From: Chitinophagales bacterium 33-2
GTDB taxonomy: Bacteria > Bacteroidota > Bacteroidia > Chitinophagales > Chitinophagaceae
NCBI GenBank assembly: GCA_002050435.1
Contig: MWYV01000032.1
Span: 1-64,000 of the forward strand
Direction of reading: 5' to 3'
DNA length: 64,000 bases
Under the pieces are notes generated by a model. It worked only from the letters and a program-made list of their open reading frames with translations, was not told the DNA's origin and searched no databases. Below are positions 24,691-34,394 of the stretch, piece by piece (the first letter of the stretch is position 1; each line of letters starts with the position of its first letter). Both the position numbers and the translations under genes were made by a program.

Positions 24691-26439
24691 ATGAAATACC
24701 TCGTGGTCCTCATACTCTCCCTGGTACACCTGGTACCTGCCGCACAACAAAAAACCTATTGCAATCCCATCAACATCGATTATGGTTACACTCCAATCCC
24801 CGCTTTTGCTCAGGGAGGCAAGCATCGCACCACTGCTGATCCTGTAATTGTAAATTATAAAGGCGATTATTATCTTTTTTCAACCAATCAATGGGGGTAC
24901 TGGTGGAGTTCTGATCTGTCTAAATGGAATTTTGTACCCCGAAAATTTCTAAGGCCATGGAACCTCTCCTATGATGAACTCTGTGCTCCTGCCGTTGGCG
25001 TTGTCGGTGATACCATGATTGTTTTTGGTTCAACATACACCAGCAAATTTACCATCTGGATGAGTACTGACCCAAAGGCGGGCATGTTTAAACCGCTGGT
25101 TGATTCCTTTCAGCCCGGCGGATGGGATCCTGCATTTTTTACAGATGAAGATAACAGGTTGTATATGTATAATGGAAGCAGCAACCGGTTTCCCTTGTAT
25201 GGTATTGAACTGGACCGTAAAACGTTTCAACCCATCGGCAGCAGAAAGGAGATGTACATGCTTGAAGACTGGAAATACGGATGGCAGCGATTCGGTGAGT
25301 TCCTCGATAATACGTTTCTTGATCCATTTATTGAAGGCGCATGGATGACAAAACATAATAACAAATATTATTTCCAGTATGGTGCGCCGGGCACTGAATT
25401 CAGTGGTTATGCTGATGGTGTTGCCGTTGGCGATCATCCACTAGGTCCATTTACTTCTCAATCCGATCCTTTATCCTGGAAAGCAGGTGGTTTTGCAAGA
25501 GGCGCAGGTCATGGCGCCACCTTTACTGATCACTGGAAAAATTACTGGCATGTATCTACAATATCCATTTCTGTTAAAAACAATTTTGAACGCAGGCTGG
25601 GTCTTTGGCCTGCCGGATTTGATAAAGATGGTGTGATGTATTGTAATACTTCTTTTGGAGATTACCCCCATTATCTCCCAACATCTGGAAGGGAAGATGG
25701 ATCTCATCCTGATCGTGATGGTGGATTTACAGGCTGGATGCTTTTAAATTATAATAAACCGGTTCAGGTTTCTTCCACATTAGGTGCTTACCAGGCTAAT
25801 TTTGCAGTTGATGAAAGTATCAAAACCTATTGGTCTGCCTCCAGTTCAAAAAAAGGCGAGTGGATTCAAACGGATCTTGGCAAGGAATCCACGGTTTATG
25901 CAATACAGATCAATTATGCAGATCAGGATGCAGAGCCACTTGGAAAGCCTTCATCCGGGTTTCACCAGTACCGACTTTACCATTCGCCGGATGGAAAGAC
26001 CTGGAAAGTTTTGGTAGATAAAAGCAACAATAGTACTGAAGTGCCACATGATTACTTGGAACTTTCCAATCCTGTTAAAACCCGGTTTATAAAAATGGAA
26101 AACCTGCACATGCCAACAGGAAAATTTGCTATCAGCGGGTTAAGGATTTTTGGAAAAGGAAATGGAAGCAGGCCGGAAGCTGTAAAGAATTTTCTGGTAC
26201 TGCGAACAGAAAAAGACAAGAGGAGTGCATGGTTGAAATGGACAGCAGTTGATAATGCCTACGCATACAATATTTATATGGGAACCGCGCCCGATAAATT
26301 ATACAACAATATCATGTTGTATAGTGTAAATGAATATTATTACAAAGGCATGGATAAAACGAAGCCCTATTATTTCCAAATAGAAGCATTGAACGAAAAC
26401 GGGATGTCTGAACGTTCGCCGGTAGTGAAGATTGATTAG
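24691..26439 (+). CDS. GH43 glycoside hydrolase with discoidin (F5/8 type C) and FN3 domains
   Basis: A 582-residue secreted protein with signal peptide ('LVVLILSLVHLVPAAQQ'). The first half is a five-bladed GH43 propeller: the catalytic base Asp in 'TTADPVIV' (about residue 51), the pKa-modulating Asp in 'GGWDPAFF', and the acid Glu in 'FIEGAWMTK'. A coagulation-factor 5/8 type C domain follows at about residues 350-490 ('STLGAYQANFAVDESI'), then an FN3-like module at the C-terminus. GH43 enzymes usually act on arabinose- or xylose-containing glycans, though other activities exist. It opens the PUL with GH3 and SusCD and is read in the same direction. Confidence 0.9.
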   Translation: MKYLVVLILSLVHLVPAAQQKTYCNPINIDYGYTPIPAFAQGGKHRTTADPVIVNYKGDYYLFSTNQWGYWWSSDLSKWNFVPRKFLRPWNLSYDELCAPAVGVVGDTMIVFGSTYTSKFTIWMSTDPKAGMFKPLVDSFQPGGWDPAFFTDEDNRLYMYNGSSNRFPLYGIELDRKTFQPIGSRKEMYMLEDWKYGWQRFGEFLDNTFLDPFIEGAWMTKHNNKYYFQYGAPGTEFSGYADGVAVGDHPLGPFTSQSDPLSWKAGGFARGAGHGATFTDHWKNYWHVSTISISVKNNFERRLGLWPAGFDKDGVMYCNTSFGDYPHYLPTSGREDGSHPDRDGGFTGWMLLNYNKPVQVSSTLGAYQANFAVDESIKTYWSASSSKKGEWIQTDLGKESTVYAIQINYADQDAEPLGKPSSGFHQYRLYHSPDGKTWKVLVDKSNNSTEVPHDYLELSNPVKTRFIKMENLHMPTGKFAISGLRIFGKGNGSRPEAVKNFLVLRTEKDKRSAWLKWTAVDNAYAYNIYMGTAPDKLYNNIMLYSVNEYYYKGMDKTKPYYFQIEALNENGMSERSPVVKID

Positions 26440-26466
26440 GTTGAACCCAGAAATGAAGCGATAGTT

Positions 26467-26493
26467 TTGCACCTGTCATTTTAGCTATTATTG
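26467..26493 (+). promoter_or_regulatory. Possible Bacteroidota promoter upstream of the GH3 gene
   Basis: TTG (26467-26469) and TATTATTG (26486-26493) sit 16 bases apart, close to but not exactly TTTG-N19-21-TAnnTTTG. It lies about 45 bases before the ATG. It is a candidate only. Confidence 0.3.
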
Positions 26494-26536
26494 TAACTTC
26501 CATTTAATTCATTCCTGTTAAAAGAATAAAACGATT

Positions 26537-28813
26537 ATGAAAAGATCACTTGTGATGCTATGTGTTTTTTGTGTTTTATCTGGTTATGCCCAGCAGGCCG
26601 ATATAAGAATGAATGCATTTATCAACCAGTTGATGGGCAGGATGACACTGGATGAAAAGATTGGACAGTTGAATTTACCAGCAGCAGGTGATATCACTAC
26701 AGGACAGGCATCAAGCGCCGGAATTGCCCAAAAAATTGAGCAGGGAAAGGTTGGTGGATTATTTAATATTAAGGGGGTAGAAAAGATCAGGGAGGTACAA
26801 AAACTGGCTGTTGAAAAATCAAGGTTAAAAATTCCATTGTTGTTTGGAATGGATGTGATCCACGGATATGAAACTGTATTTCCGATACCGCTTGGTTTAT
26901 CAGCTTCGTGGGATATGGCACTTATTGAAAGATCAGCAAGGATTGCTGCAGAAGAATCCAGCGCAAATGGGATCTGCTGGACCTTTTCACCTATGGTTGA
27001 TCTTACGCGCGACCCAAGATGGGGACGAATTGCTGAAGGTTCAGGGGAGGACCCTTACCTGGGTGCACAAATCGCAAAAGCAATGGTTAAAGGATACCAG
27101 GGAAATGACCTGAAAAAAAACAATACGATTATGTCCTGTGTAAAGCACTTTGCTTTATATGGCGCATCGGAAGCCGGGAGGGATTACAATACCGTTGATA
27201 TGAGCAGGATCAGGATGTACAATGAATATTTTCTTCCTTACAAAGCAGCAGTTGATGCAGGGGTTGGAAGTGTGATGACTGCATTTAATGAGGTAGATGG
27301 AATACCGGCGAGTGCCAACAAATGGCTGATGACTGAAGTGCTGAAAAATCAATGGGGATTTAAAGGATTTATTGTAACGGATTATACTGCCATTAATGAA
27401 ATGACCGCTCACGGGTTAGGGGATCTTCAAACTGTTTCTGGACTTTCATTAAAGGCAGGCATTGATATGGATATGGTTGGGGAAGGTTTTCTTACCACGC
27501 TAAAATCATCACTCTCACAGGGAAAAATAACCCTGAAACAAATTGATGCAGCCTGCCGTAAAGTGCTGGAAGCAAAATATAAATTGGGGTTGTTTGATGA
27601 TCCATACCGATACTGTGATCCTCAGCGTGCCAAAGCATTTCAATCTACAAATACATACAGAAGAGAAGCCCGGAACACAGCAGCAGAATCAATGGTCTTG
27701 CTAAAGAATTCTTCCGGCCTTCTTCCTATAAAAAAATCCGGGACCATTGCAGTTATTGGTCCCCTTGCCAATAGTAAAGAAAACATGTTGGGCACCTGGG
27801 CCGTATCTGCAGATTATTCCACACCGGTTTCCCTGCTTACCGGATTACAGCAGGTTGCCGGAAGCGATGCTAAAATTTTATATGCTAAAGGGTCCAATCT
27901 TTCTGAGGATAGTTTATTTGAACAAAGAGTGAGTGTGTTTGGAAAACCACTGGAAATGGACAGGAGGCCTGAAGAAGAAATATTGAATGAAGCGCTCGCG
28001 ATTGCCCAACAATCCGATATTATTATTGCTGCCTTGGGCGAAGCGGCAGAAATGTCGGGGGAAAGCAGCAGCCGTACAAACCTTGATCTTCCTCAAAGTC
28101 AGAAGCGGCTCCTTGAAGCCTTACTAAAAACCGGTAAGCCCGTTGTGCTGGTATTGTTTACAGGAAGGCCACTCACTTTAACATGGGAAAACAAAAATGT
28201 CCCTGCTATTTTAAACGCCTGGCATGGTGGAACCGAAACAGGAAATGCGGTGGCTGATGTATTATTCGGAACGGTAAATCCCTCTGGTAAATTGAGTTCG
28301 ACATGGCCGCAGAATGTGGGACAGATCCCGCTGTATTATAATCACAAAAACACAGGTCGTCCACTTCCGGAAGGAAAGTGGTTTCAGAAGTTTACCAGCA
28401 ATTACCTTGATGTGACAAATGAACCACTGTTTCCATTTGGTTTTGGATTGAGTTACACCCGGTTTCAATACAGCGACATTGTGTTGAATCAATCAGCTGT
28501 CAGTCGTTCTGAAAAATTAACTGCAACAATTACGATTACGAATATTGGCGACCATGACGGGAAGGAAGTTGTTCAGCTCTACCTCAACGATCCGGTTGCT
28601 TCAATTACCCAGCCGGTAAAAAAACTTATCGGTTTTCAGAAAATCTTTTTAAAGAAAGGCGAAAGCAGGGAAATTCAATTTGTGCTAACTGTTGCAGACT
28701 TAAAATTTTACAACAGTGATCTGAAATATGAAGCAGAAGCAGGCGATTTTAATCTGTACATCGGTACCAATTCAAAAGATGTAAAATCAGCCAGCTTTGT
28801 CCTGAAAAAATAG
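26537..28813 (+). CDS. bglX: GH3 beta-glucosidase (BglX-like)
   Basis: A 758-residue protein with signal peptide ('VMLCVFCVLSGYAQQ'). The N-terminal GH3 barrel holds the substrate-binding 'DPRWGRIAEGSGEDPYL' and the nucleophile Asp in 'GFIVTDYTA' (about residue 282). The second domain contains 'MVLLKNSSGLLPI' and 'VLFTGRPL', and a C-terminal fibronectin III-like domain ends the chain. GH3 members cut terminal beta-linked glucose from oligosaccharides, in the periplasm here. In beta-1,2-glucan PULs a GH3 enzyme (BT_3567 type) does the final trimming, which fits the neighbouring GH144-type genes. The length is normal and no key residue is missing. Confidence 0.95.
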   Translation: MKRSLVMLCVFCVLSGYAQQADIRMNAFINQLMGRMTLDEKIGQLNLPAAGDITTGQASSAGIAQKIEQGKVGGLFNIKGVEKIREVQKLAVEKSRLKIPLLFGMDVIHGYETVFPIPLGLSASWDMALIERSARIAAEESSANGICWTFSPMVDLTRDPRWGRIAEGSGEDPYLGAQIAKAMVKGYQGNDLKKNNTIMSCVKHFALYGASEAGRDYNTVDMSRIRMYNEYFLPYKAAVDAGVGSVMTAFNEVDGIPASANKWLMTEVLKNQWGFKGFIVTDYTAINEMTAHGLGDLQTVSGLSLKAGIDMDMVGEGFLTTLKSSLSQGKITLKQIDAACRKVLEAKYKLGLFDDPYRYCDPQRAKAFQSTNTYRREARNTAAESMVLLKNSSGLLPIKKSGTIAVIGPLANSKENMLGTWAVSADYSTPVSLLTGLQQVAGSDAKILYAKGSNLSEDSLFEQRVSVFGKPLEMDRRPEEEILNEALAIAQQSDIIIAALGEAAEMSGESSSRTNLDLPQSQKRLLEALLKTGKPVVLVLFTGRPLTLTWENKNVPAILNAWHGGTETGNAVADVLFGTVNPSGKLSSTWPQNVGQIPLYYNHKNTGRPLPEGKWFQKFTSNYLDVTNEPLFPFGFGLSYTRFQYSDIVLNQSAVSRSEKLTATITITNIGDHDGKEVVQLYLNDPVASITQPVKKLIGFQKIFLKKGESREIQFVLTVADLKFYNSDLKYEAEAGDFNLYIGTNSKDVKSASFVLKK

Positions 28814-28939
28814 CATAATATTTTTTATGGTGAACGCAATCTTTTTAAGGACAATGTGAAACCGGGTTGGTTGCCCTTCATTTTTTTATTAATCTCCTGA
28901 ATGTGCGTACCTTGAAAGGATTACCAAGAATCATAACTT

Positions 28940-31894
28940 ATGAATCCACTGCTTATCAAGCTGGGACTGCTCTTCTGTCTTTCAGGATTATGTACTTTTT
29001 CCTTCGCTCAAACACAATCCGTTCGGGGTATAGTTACCGATGAAAAGGGGCTTCCGCTTTCCGGTGTATCTGTTTATGTAAAAGGAAGTACGAATGCTAC
29101 CCAGACAAATTCAAATGGTCAGTTCTCCCTAAATGCCCCGCTCAACGCCATTTTGGTTTTTACATCAGTAGGATTTGAAACGGTGGAGGCACAGGTAGTT
29201 GGAGGAAATACAATGAATATAACCCTTAGCGCATCTGCGTCCGACCTCACTTCTGTTGTGGTGATCGGATATGGAACGGCAAGGAAAAGAGACCTTACCG
29301 GGTCATCTGTTAGTATTAAAGGGTCAGATATTATTAATATTCCTGCGCTGACTGCCACACAGGCCATCCAGGGAAAAGCAGCTGGGGTTCAGATCATCAA
29401 CAGTGGTGCGCCTGGCAGCACACCCAATGTACGCATTAGGGGAACAGGTTCCATTTTGGGCGGCGTGGATCCTCTGTATGTAGTAGATGGAATTATAACA
29501 ACAGACATCAGGAATATTAATACCGCAGATATTCTTTCTGTTGATGTTCTTAAAGATGCGTCTTCAACCGCTATTTATGGTGCAAGGGCTGCCAATGGTG
29601 TGATTCTAATCACCACCAAGGCAGGAACAAGAGGCGGATTAACGATTAATTATAATGGATACGGTGGTGTAAAGCTGCTGACGCATAAAGTGGAAATGGC
29701 GCCTCCGAATTTGTTTACGTTGTATTCCAACGAGGCCGCAGGTGTAAATGCGATTCTTTCAGCTGACATCACTGGCGCAACAGACTGGTACGAGGAGCTA
29801 ACAAGACCTGCCTTTATGCAAAATCATGCTGTATCAATTGGAGGAAGCAAGAATCAATACCGTTATTTCTTTTCAACGGGTTATTTAAATGAACAGGGTA
29901 TTCTCCTTGGAAATAATTACAGGCGTTTTACTTTCAGGTACAACCATGACATGAACATTGGAAGTAAATTTAAAATCGGTAATAATCTGTCCTATTCAGA
30001 CTATGCTTCTGAAAATAAACCATACAGCCTGTTTACAACCGCTTATATTGCTGCACCGATTTATAATGCAAAAAATCCCGATGGCACCTATGGGTTTACA
30101 ACAAAAAGTGATGTTGGCAATCCTTTAGCTGCCCTGGAATATACCAATGACAGAAGCTGGGGAAGAAGAGCACAGGCTACGCTTTGGGGTGAATATCAGT
30201 TGTTGCGGAATCTGTCTTTCCGTTCCTCATTTGGAATTGATGCAGAACAAAACAATGGAAGAAATTATTCCCCGGTATTCCAGGTCGGAAATACAACGCA
30301 AAGAAATGAGGTGAGTCGTTTAAATTATTCCAAAGACAGTATTTACCAGTGGGTCTGGGACAATATTCTAACATTCGAAAAACAACTGGGTGCCAACCAC
30401 CACCTGCGTTTAATGGGAGGTCACACAGCGGAAAGAAGAAATGGATGGGGGAGTCGTGCAAGCAGGAGCAATGTTGAAAATAATAAAGAAGCCTGGGTGT
30501 TGAATTTTAAGGATACGATTGGCGGACAGGAAAATTTCCGCGATCCCATAGGCAATTACTTCAGACGTGAATCTTATTTCATTCGCGCCAATTACAGGTT
30601 AATGGAAAAATATCTTGTGAATGCTACTTTCAGGCGTGATGCCAGCAGCAATTTTTCTTTAAACAACCGGTGGGCAAGTTTTCCATCTGTTGGTGTGGGC
30701 TGGCTGATTACAAAGGAAAATTTTATGGCTTCACAGAAAACATTTGACTTGCTGAAGCTGCGCGCCAGTTATGGACTTGCGGGAAATGATGTCATTCGGC
30801 CGGGTGCATTCGATCTCAGGCCTAATGAATTTTATTTTTCCTATTTTGGTACAGACCGAATCAATGGAACTACGGTAGTTGGAATTGTAGATCCAAATCT
30901 TAAATGGGAGGTCGTAAAAGAACTGGACCTTGGAATTGAATTTGCGCTCCTAGAAGGAAAGCTTAACGGCGAGATCGATTATTACTACAAAAAAGCAACC
31001 GATGCCCTATACACAATTCCTCTGGTGCAAGTTGGATTCGGTGATAATTTTTTAACCAATGCAGCCGACATAGTAAACAAGGGCATTGAAATTTCCCTTG
31101 GATGGAATAATACCACAGCAAAAGGAATTAAATATACTTTACGTGGAAATGTCACATTTAATCAAAACAATGTTGAGAATATTGCTGCCGGCAAGGCATT
31201 GCCATTTGGAAGTTTGGGCAATGGATGGACAGCAACACAAACAACTGTAAGGCAACCAATAGGATCATTCTGGGTGTTTAAAACCGATGGTATCTTCCAA
31301 ACCCAGGCAGAAGTAGATGCCTATCCGCACATCACCACGGCAGCTCCCGGAGATTTTAAAATTTTGGATCTGAATGGGGATGGCGAAATCAACAACCTTG
31401 ACCGGTACTACGCAGGATCTTACCAGCCAAAATTTTACTATGGGTTCAATGCCGTACTGAATATTAAACAGCTGGATTTTAGCCTGGATATTTTCGGTAA
31501 TGCAGGCAACAAAGTTTATAATGCAAAGAAAGGGGTGCGTTATGGAGGTAACTATAATATTGAATACGATGTAGCCATTAACAGGTGGCAGCCCGGTAGT
31601 AATAACAATACAACACCAAGAGCTTATAACGGTGTTCCTTATCCAACAGATTATTTTATTGAATCAGGATCTTTTGTCCGCGTAAACAACATCACAGTTG
31701 GATACACACTTGCTAATATGAAGCTTTTCAACAACGTGCGCATTTTTGCATCTGCACAAAATCCTTTCATTTATACAAAATACACCGGCTTTACACCTGA
31801 GTTGCCAGGTAACCAGAATGAAGCAGGTATTGAACTAAATGTTTATCCTATTTCAGCTACCTATATGTTAGGTCTGAATATTCAATTTAAATAA
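28940..31894 (+). CDS. SusC/RagA-family TonB-dependent outer-membrane transporter
   Basis: A 984-residue protein with signal peptide, then a carboxypeptidase-regulatory-like domain (27-105, 'VRGIVTDEKGLPLSGV'), then a TonB plug ('TSVVVIGYGTARKRDLTGS' region, about 105-225) and a 22-strand barrel to the C-terminus. It imports glycan pieces through the outer membrane together with the SusD lipoprotein encoded 2 bases downstream. The plug motif includes 'LKDASSTAIYGARAANGVILITTK', whose key part is 'AAIYG'-like. No STN domain is present, so anti-sigma signalling is not expected. The gene pair is central to the PUL. Confidence 0.96.
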   Translation: MNPLLIKLGLLFCLSGLCTFSFAQTQSVRGIVTDEKGLPLSGVSVYVKGSTNATQTNSNGQFSLNAPLNAILVFTSVGFETVEAQVVGGNTMNITLSASASDLTSVVVIGYGTARKRDLTGSSVSIKGSDIINIPALTATQAIQGKAAGVQIINSGAPGSTPNVRIRGTGSILGGVDPLYVVDGIITTDIRNINTADILSVDVLKDASSTAIYGARAANGVILITTKAGTRGGLTINYNGYGGVKLLTHKVEMAPPNLFTLYSNEAAGVNAILSADITGATDWYEELTRPAFMQNHAVSIGGSKNQYRYFFSTGYLNEQGILLGNNYRRFTFRYNHDMNIGSKFKIGNNLSYSDYASENKPYSLFTTAYIAAPIYNAKNPDGTYGFTTKSDVGNPLAALEYTNDRSWGRRAQATLWGEYQLLRNLSFRSSFGIDAEQNNGRNYSPVFQVGNTTQRNEVSRLNYSKDSIYQWVWDNILTFEKQLGANHHLRLMGGHTAERRNGWGSRASRSNVENNKEAWVLNFKDTIGGQENFRDPIGNYFRRESYFIRANYRLMEKYLVNATFRRDASSNFSLNNRWASFPSVGVGWLITKENFMASQKTFDLLKLRASYGLAGNDVIRPGAFDLRPNEFYFSYFGTDRINGTTVVGIVDPNLKWEVVKELDLGIEFALLEGKLNGEIDYYYKKATDALYTIPLVQVGFGDNFLTNAADIVNKGIEISLGWNNTTAKGIKYTLRGNVTFNQNNVENIAAGKALPFGSLGNGWTATQTTVRQPIGSFWVFKTDGIFQTQAEVDAYPHITTAAPGDFKILDLNGDGEINNLDRYYAGSYQPKFYYGFNAVLNIKQLDFSLDIFGNAGNKVYNAKKGVRYGGNYNIEYDVAINRWQPGSNNNTTPRAYNGVPYPTDYFIESGSFVRVNNITVGYTLANMKLFNNVRIFASAQNPFIYTKYTGFTPELPGNQNEAGIELNVYPISATYMLGLNIQFK

Positions 31895-31896
31895 TA

Positions 31897-33366
31897 ATGA
31901 AAAAAATAAATAAATTATACGTTGCGGCTGCTTTTATGTTTGCACTGGCAGTTCCTCCTTCTTGTGGCAAAGGGTTTTTGGAAGAAGGTCCGCGAAGAGT
32001 AACCATTCAGGACCTCATCAACAATCCTCAGGACGGTGCTCAAAAAATCATTGGCGCTGTTTATAGCAAACTTTACGACTGGCAGCAACATTCATTTTCG
32101 TGGATGGGCATTACCAGCATCACTTCAGATGATGCGGATAAAGGGAGTGACCCTGGTGACACAGGGGCCGATAAACACGAATTGGATAACTGGACCTTCA
32201 ATCCTTCTTCAATCTCCTTTTTAGAAGTATGGGAAAGTAATTTTCAGGGTATTGGCAGGGCCACGTATGCATTAAAATTTCTGGAGGATATGAACCTTCC
32301 CATGCAGGATAAGGACAGGTATATGGGTGAAGCAAAAATGTTACGTGCTTATTTTTATTTTAATCTCGTGCGTTGTTTTGGCGGAGTTCCTAAAATTGAT
32401 AAAGTGCTGGAATCTCAAATTGAAATTGAGAATGCCAGTGCAAAAGTCCCGGCTGACCAGATCTATGCATTTATTGAATCGGATCTGAATGATGCTATTA
32501 TGAAGCTTCCCGTAGTTGTTCCTCTTGCAGAAAGAGGAAGGGTTTCAAAAGGAGCAGCACAGGCCCTGCTGGCCAAAGTTTTTCTTTATCAGTCAAAATG
32601 GTCGCAGGCCAAAGGGATGGTGGATGCAGTTATTTCCTCAAATCAATATGCGCTGTTACCGAATTACTCAATGATATGGAGGGAAGCAGGAGAATTTTCT
32701 CAGGAATCAATCTGGGAGGTCAATGCTGTGGGTACAACGCCAAACCGTGGTGTTGAAGGTTATTTTCTGGTGCAGGCTCCCAGGGGCGGCGGCGGTTTAG
32801 GATGGGGTTTCAATACCCCTACGCAAAACCTGGCAGATGCCTATGAACCGGGTGATGTGCGCAGAGCAGCTACGATTATGTTTGCTGGTCAGACCCTTTG
32901 GGATGGATTTATAGTAAATGCAGCTGCACCAAACCCAAGATATAACTATAAATCTTATGTAAGTAAAACAATGGAAAGCTTCAATGGGGATGATTATAAC
33001 ACCAATAAAAACTTAAGAATACTGAGGTTTGGGGAAATACTCCTGATAAAAGCCGAAGTTGAAAACGAGCTGAATAATATTCCAGGTGCCAGGGCAGCTT
33101 TGGATGCAGTACGCACCAGGGCAGGAATAGGGAATACAACGGCCTCAACAAAAATCGAATTCCGCGAAGCGATCTGGAAAGAGCGCAGGGTAGAACTCGC
33201 TTTTGAACACGACCGCATGTTCGATCTGCGGCGTACAGGGAGAGCTGCAACTGTTTTGCAGGCGCACGGAAAAAATTATATAGCTCCTAAACATGATCTT
33301 TTTCCAATACCCCAAAGACAGATCGACCTGAGTAATGGAAAACTGGTCCAGAACCCCGGCTATTAA
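31897..33366 (+). CDS. SusD/RagB-family nutrient-binding lipoprotein
   Basis: A 489-residue outer-surface lipoprotein. The leader ends at 'LAVPPSCGK' with the lipid-bearing Cys near residue 23. The N-terminal TPR-like helices ('AKMLRAYFYFNLVRCFGGVP') and the C-terminal block 'ERRVELAFEHDRMFDLRRTG' are strong SusD family marks. It caps the SusC barrel and binds the glycan. It follows SusC by 2 bases, almost certainly translationally coupled. The specificity cannot be read from the sequence alone; the glycanase neighbours suggest a beta-glucan. Confidence 0.96.
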   Translation: MKKINKLYVAAAFMFALAVPPSCGKGFLEEGPRRVTIQDLINNPQDGAQKIIGAVYSKLYDWQQHSFSWMGITSITSDDADKGSDPGDTGADKHELDNWTFNPSSISFLEVWESNFQGIGRATYALKFLEDMNLPMQDKDRYMGEAKMLRAYFYFNLVRCFGGVPKIDKVLESQIEIENASAKVPADQIYAFIESDLNDAIMKLPVVVPLAERGRVSKGAAQALLAKVFLYQSKWSQAKGMVDAVISSNQYALLPNYSMIWREAGEFSQESIWEVNAVGTTPNRGVEGYFLVQAPRGGGGLGWGFNTPTQNLADAYEPGDVRRAATIMFAGQTLWDGFIVNAAAPNPRYNYKSYVSKTMESFNGDDYNTNKNLRILRFGEILLIKAEVENELNNIPGARAALDAVRTRAGIGNTTASTKIEFREAIWKERRVELAFEHDRMFDLRRTGRAATVLQAHGKNYIAPKHDLFPIPQRQIDLSNGKLVQNPGY

Positions 33367-33425
33367 AAATTCATTTTCATTTCAGATAGGTTAACTTTAT
33401 GGAAACTAACTAAAAAAGCTTTTTT

Positions 33426-34337
33426 ATGAAAAATAAAAATTATTTGCTGTTTTTGATCGGGGGAAGCTTTCTTGCGCTTTCCATGTTTTCCATTAGCAGT
33501 TGCAAGAAAAGTAAAGACATAGTACTTGATCCGATTGGGGGATATAATAATTCTGATGAAGTAGGTGCTGCCAACCTCGTAGGATACTGGGGTTTTGAAG
33601 GCAATGGAAATGAAGCAAAGAGTGGTTCCGCTCCAACATCCTCAGTGGGTGCCAGCTATGCAACCGGTGGTGTGAAAGGACAGGCAGTTACTTTGAATAA
33701 CGGATACTTATACTATGCAAGTGCACTTGCTCCACTGGTGACCAATCAGGCCTTTACGGTAAGCGCATGGTTACAGGTAAAAAATACGGGTAATGCACCT
33801 TCAGGCCCTACCAACGTTCCCTACCAATATTTTCAAAGTGCTATTCCCGGTCAATTGTTTGGAAATTTCAATGGTTTAGTTGAAGCAGGTCAGTATAATC
33901 ATGCTTCAGATACCCTGGTTCTAAAGGGTATTTACAAAGATCTGAACAATGGCGGACAGGATAATATCAACAATTACGGAGTGGCTGGAACCGATTTTCG
34001 AGTGGTGAAAAAAGCAGGTACCAACCAGTGGGTACACGTAGTAACTACTTATACGCCAAATGGTGGAACCGGCAACCAGAGTGTTTTCAGGATCTACGCT
34101 GATAGTTTACTGGTAAGTAATACTAATTTTGAGAACAGGGGAACCAATTCCTTTAAATACACTGCAGGTGAGGTGATCATTGGTGGATGGTACAATAACA
34201 TTCCTGGCAAAACAGTTAGCACTGATACCTGGACAGTTCCTTTTAACGGAAAGATCGATGAGGTCAGGGTTTGGAATAAATTACTTCCTCCATCTGATAT
34301 CATTGCTTTATTTAAATTGGGCAAAGAAGGACGATAA
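33426..34337 (+). CDS. LamG-domain surface lipoprotein in the PUL (SusE/SGBP position)
   Basis: A 303-residue lipoprotein: leader with 'FSISSCKKS' (Cys about 26), then a LamG/concanavalin A-like beta-sandwich ('GYWGFEGNGNEAKSG', 'FTVSAWLQVKN', 'GKIDEVRVWNKLL'). Such domains bind carbohydrates. Its place directly after SusD is where surface glycan-binding proteins (SusE, SGBP) are usually encoded, so it probably helps capture the substrate at the cell surface. It is 59 bases after SusD. A strong hairpin follows it, which may lower expression of the glucanases downstream. Confidence 0.8.
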   Translation: MKNKNYLLFLIGGSFLALSMFSISSCKKSKDIVLDPIGGYNNSDEVGAANLVGYWGFEGNGNEAKSGSAPTSSVGASYATGGVKGQAVTLNNGYLYYASALAPLVTNQAFTVSAWLQVKNTGNAPSGPTNVPYQYFQSAIPGQLFGNFNGLVEAGQYNHASDTLVLKGIYKDLNNGGQDNINNYGVAGTDFRVVKKAGTNQWVHVVTTYTPNGGTGNQSVFRIYADSLLVSNTNFENRGTNSFKYTAGEVIIGGWYNNIPGKTVSTDTWTVPFNGKIDEVRVWNKLLPPSDIIALFKLGKEGR

Positions 34338-34355
34338 TTCATTCTATTTTATTAT

Positions 34356-34380
34356 AAGGGCTGTTCTTGAACAGCCCTTT
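34356..34380 (+). terminator. Hairpin between the LamG lipoprotein and the first glucanase
   Basis: AAGGGCTGTT pairs with AACAGCCCTT (10 bp, CTTG-type loop), followed by a short T run. It looks like a terminator but the next gene starts only 14 bases later, so it may act as a partial terminator or an mRNA processing/stability element within the operon. Confidence 0.75.
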
Positions 34381-34394
34381 ATTATTTGCTGAAT

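Noticed and set aside
34356-34380. Hairpin as the end of the PUL transcript
   Set aside because: The next glucanase gene starts 14 bases later in the same direction and belongs functionally to the locus, so full termination is unlikely.
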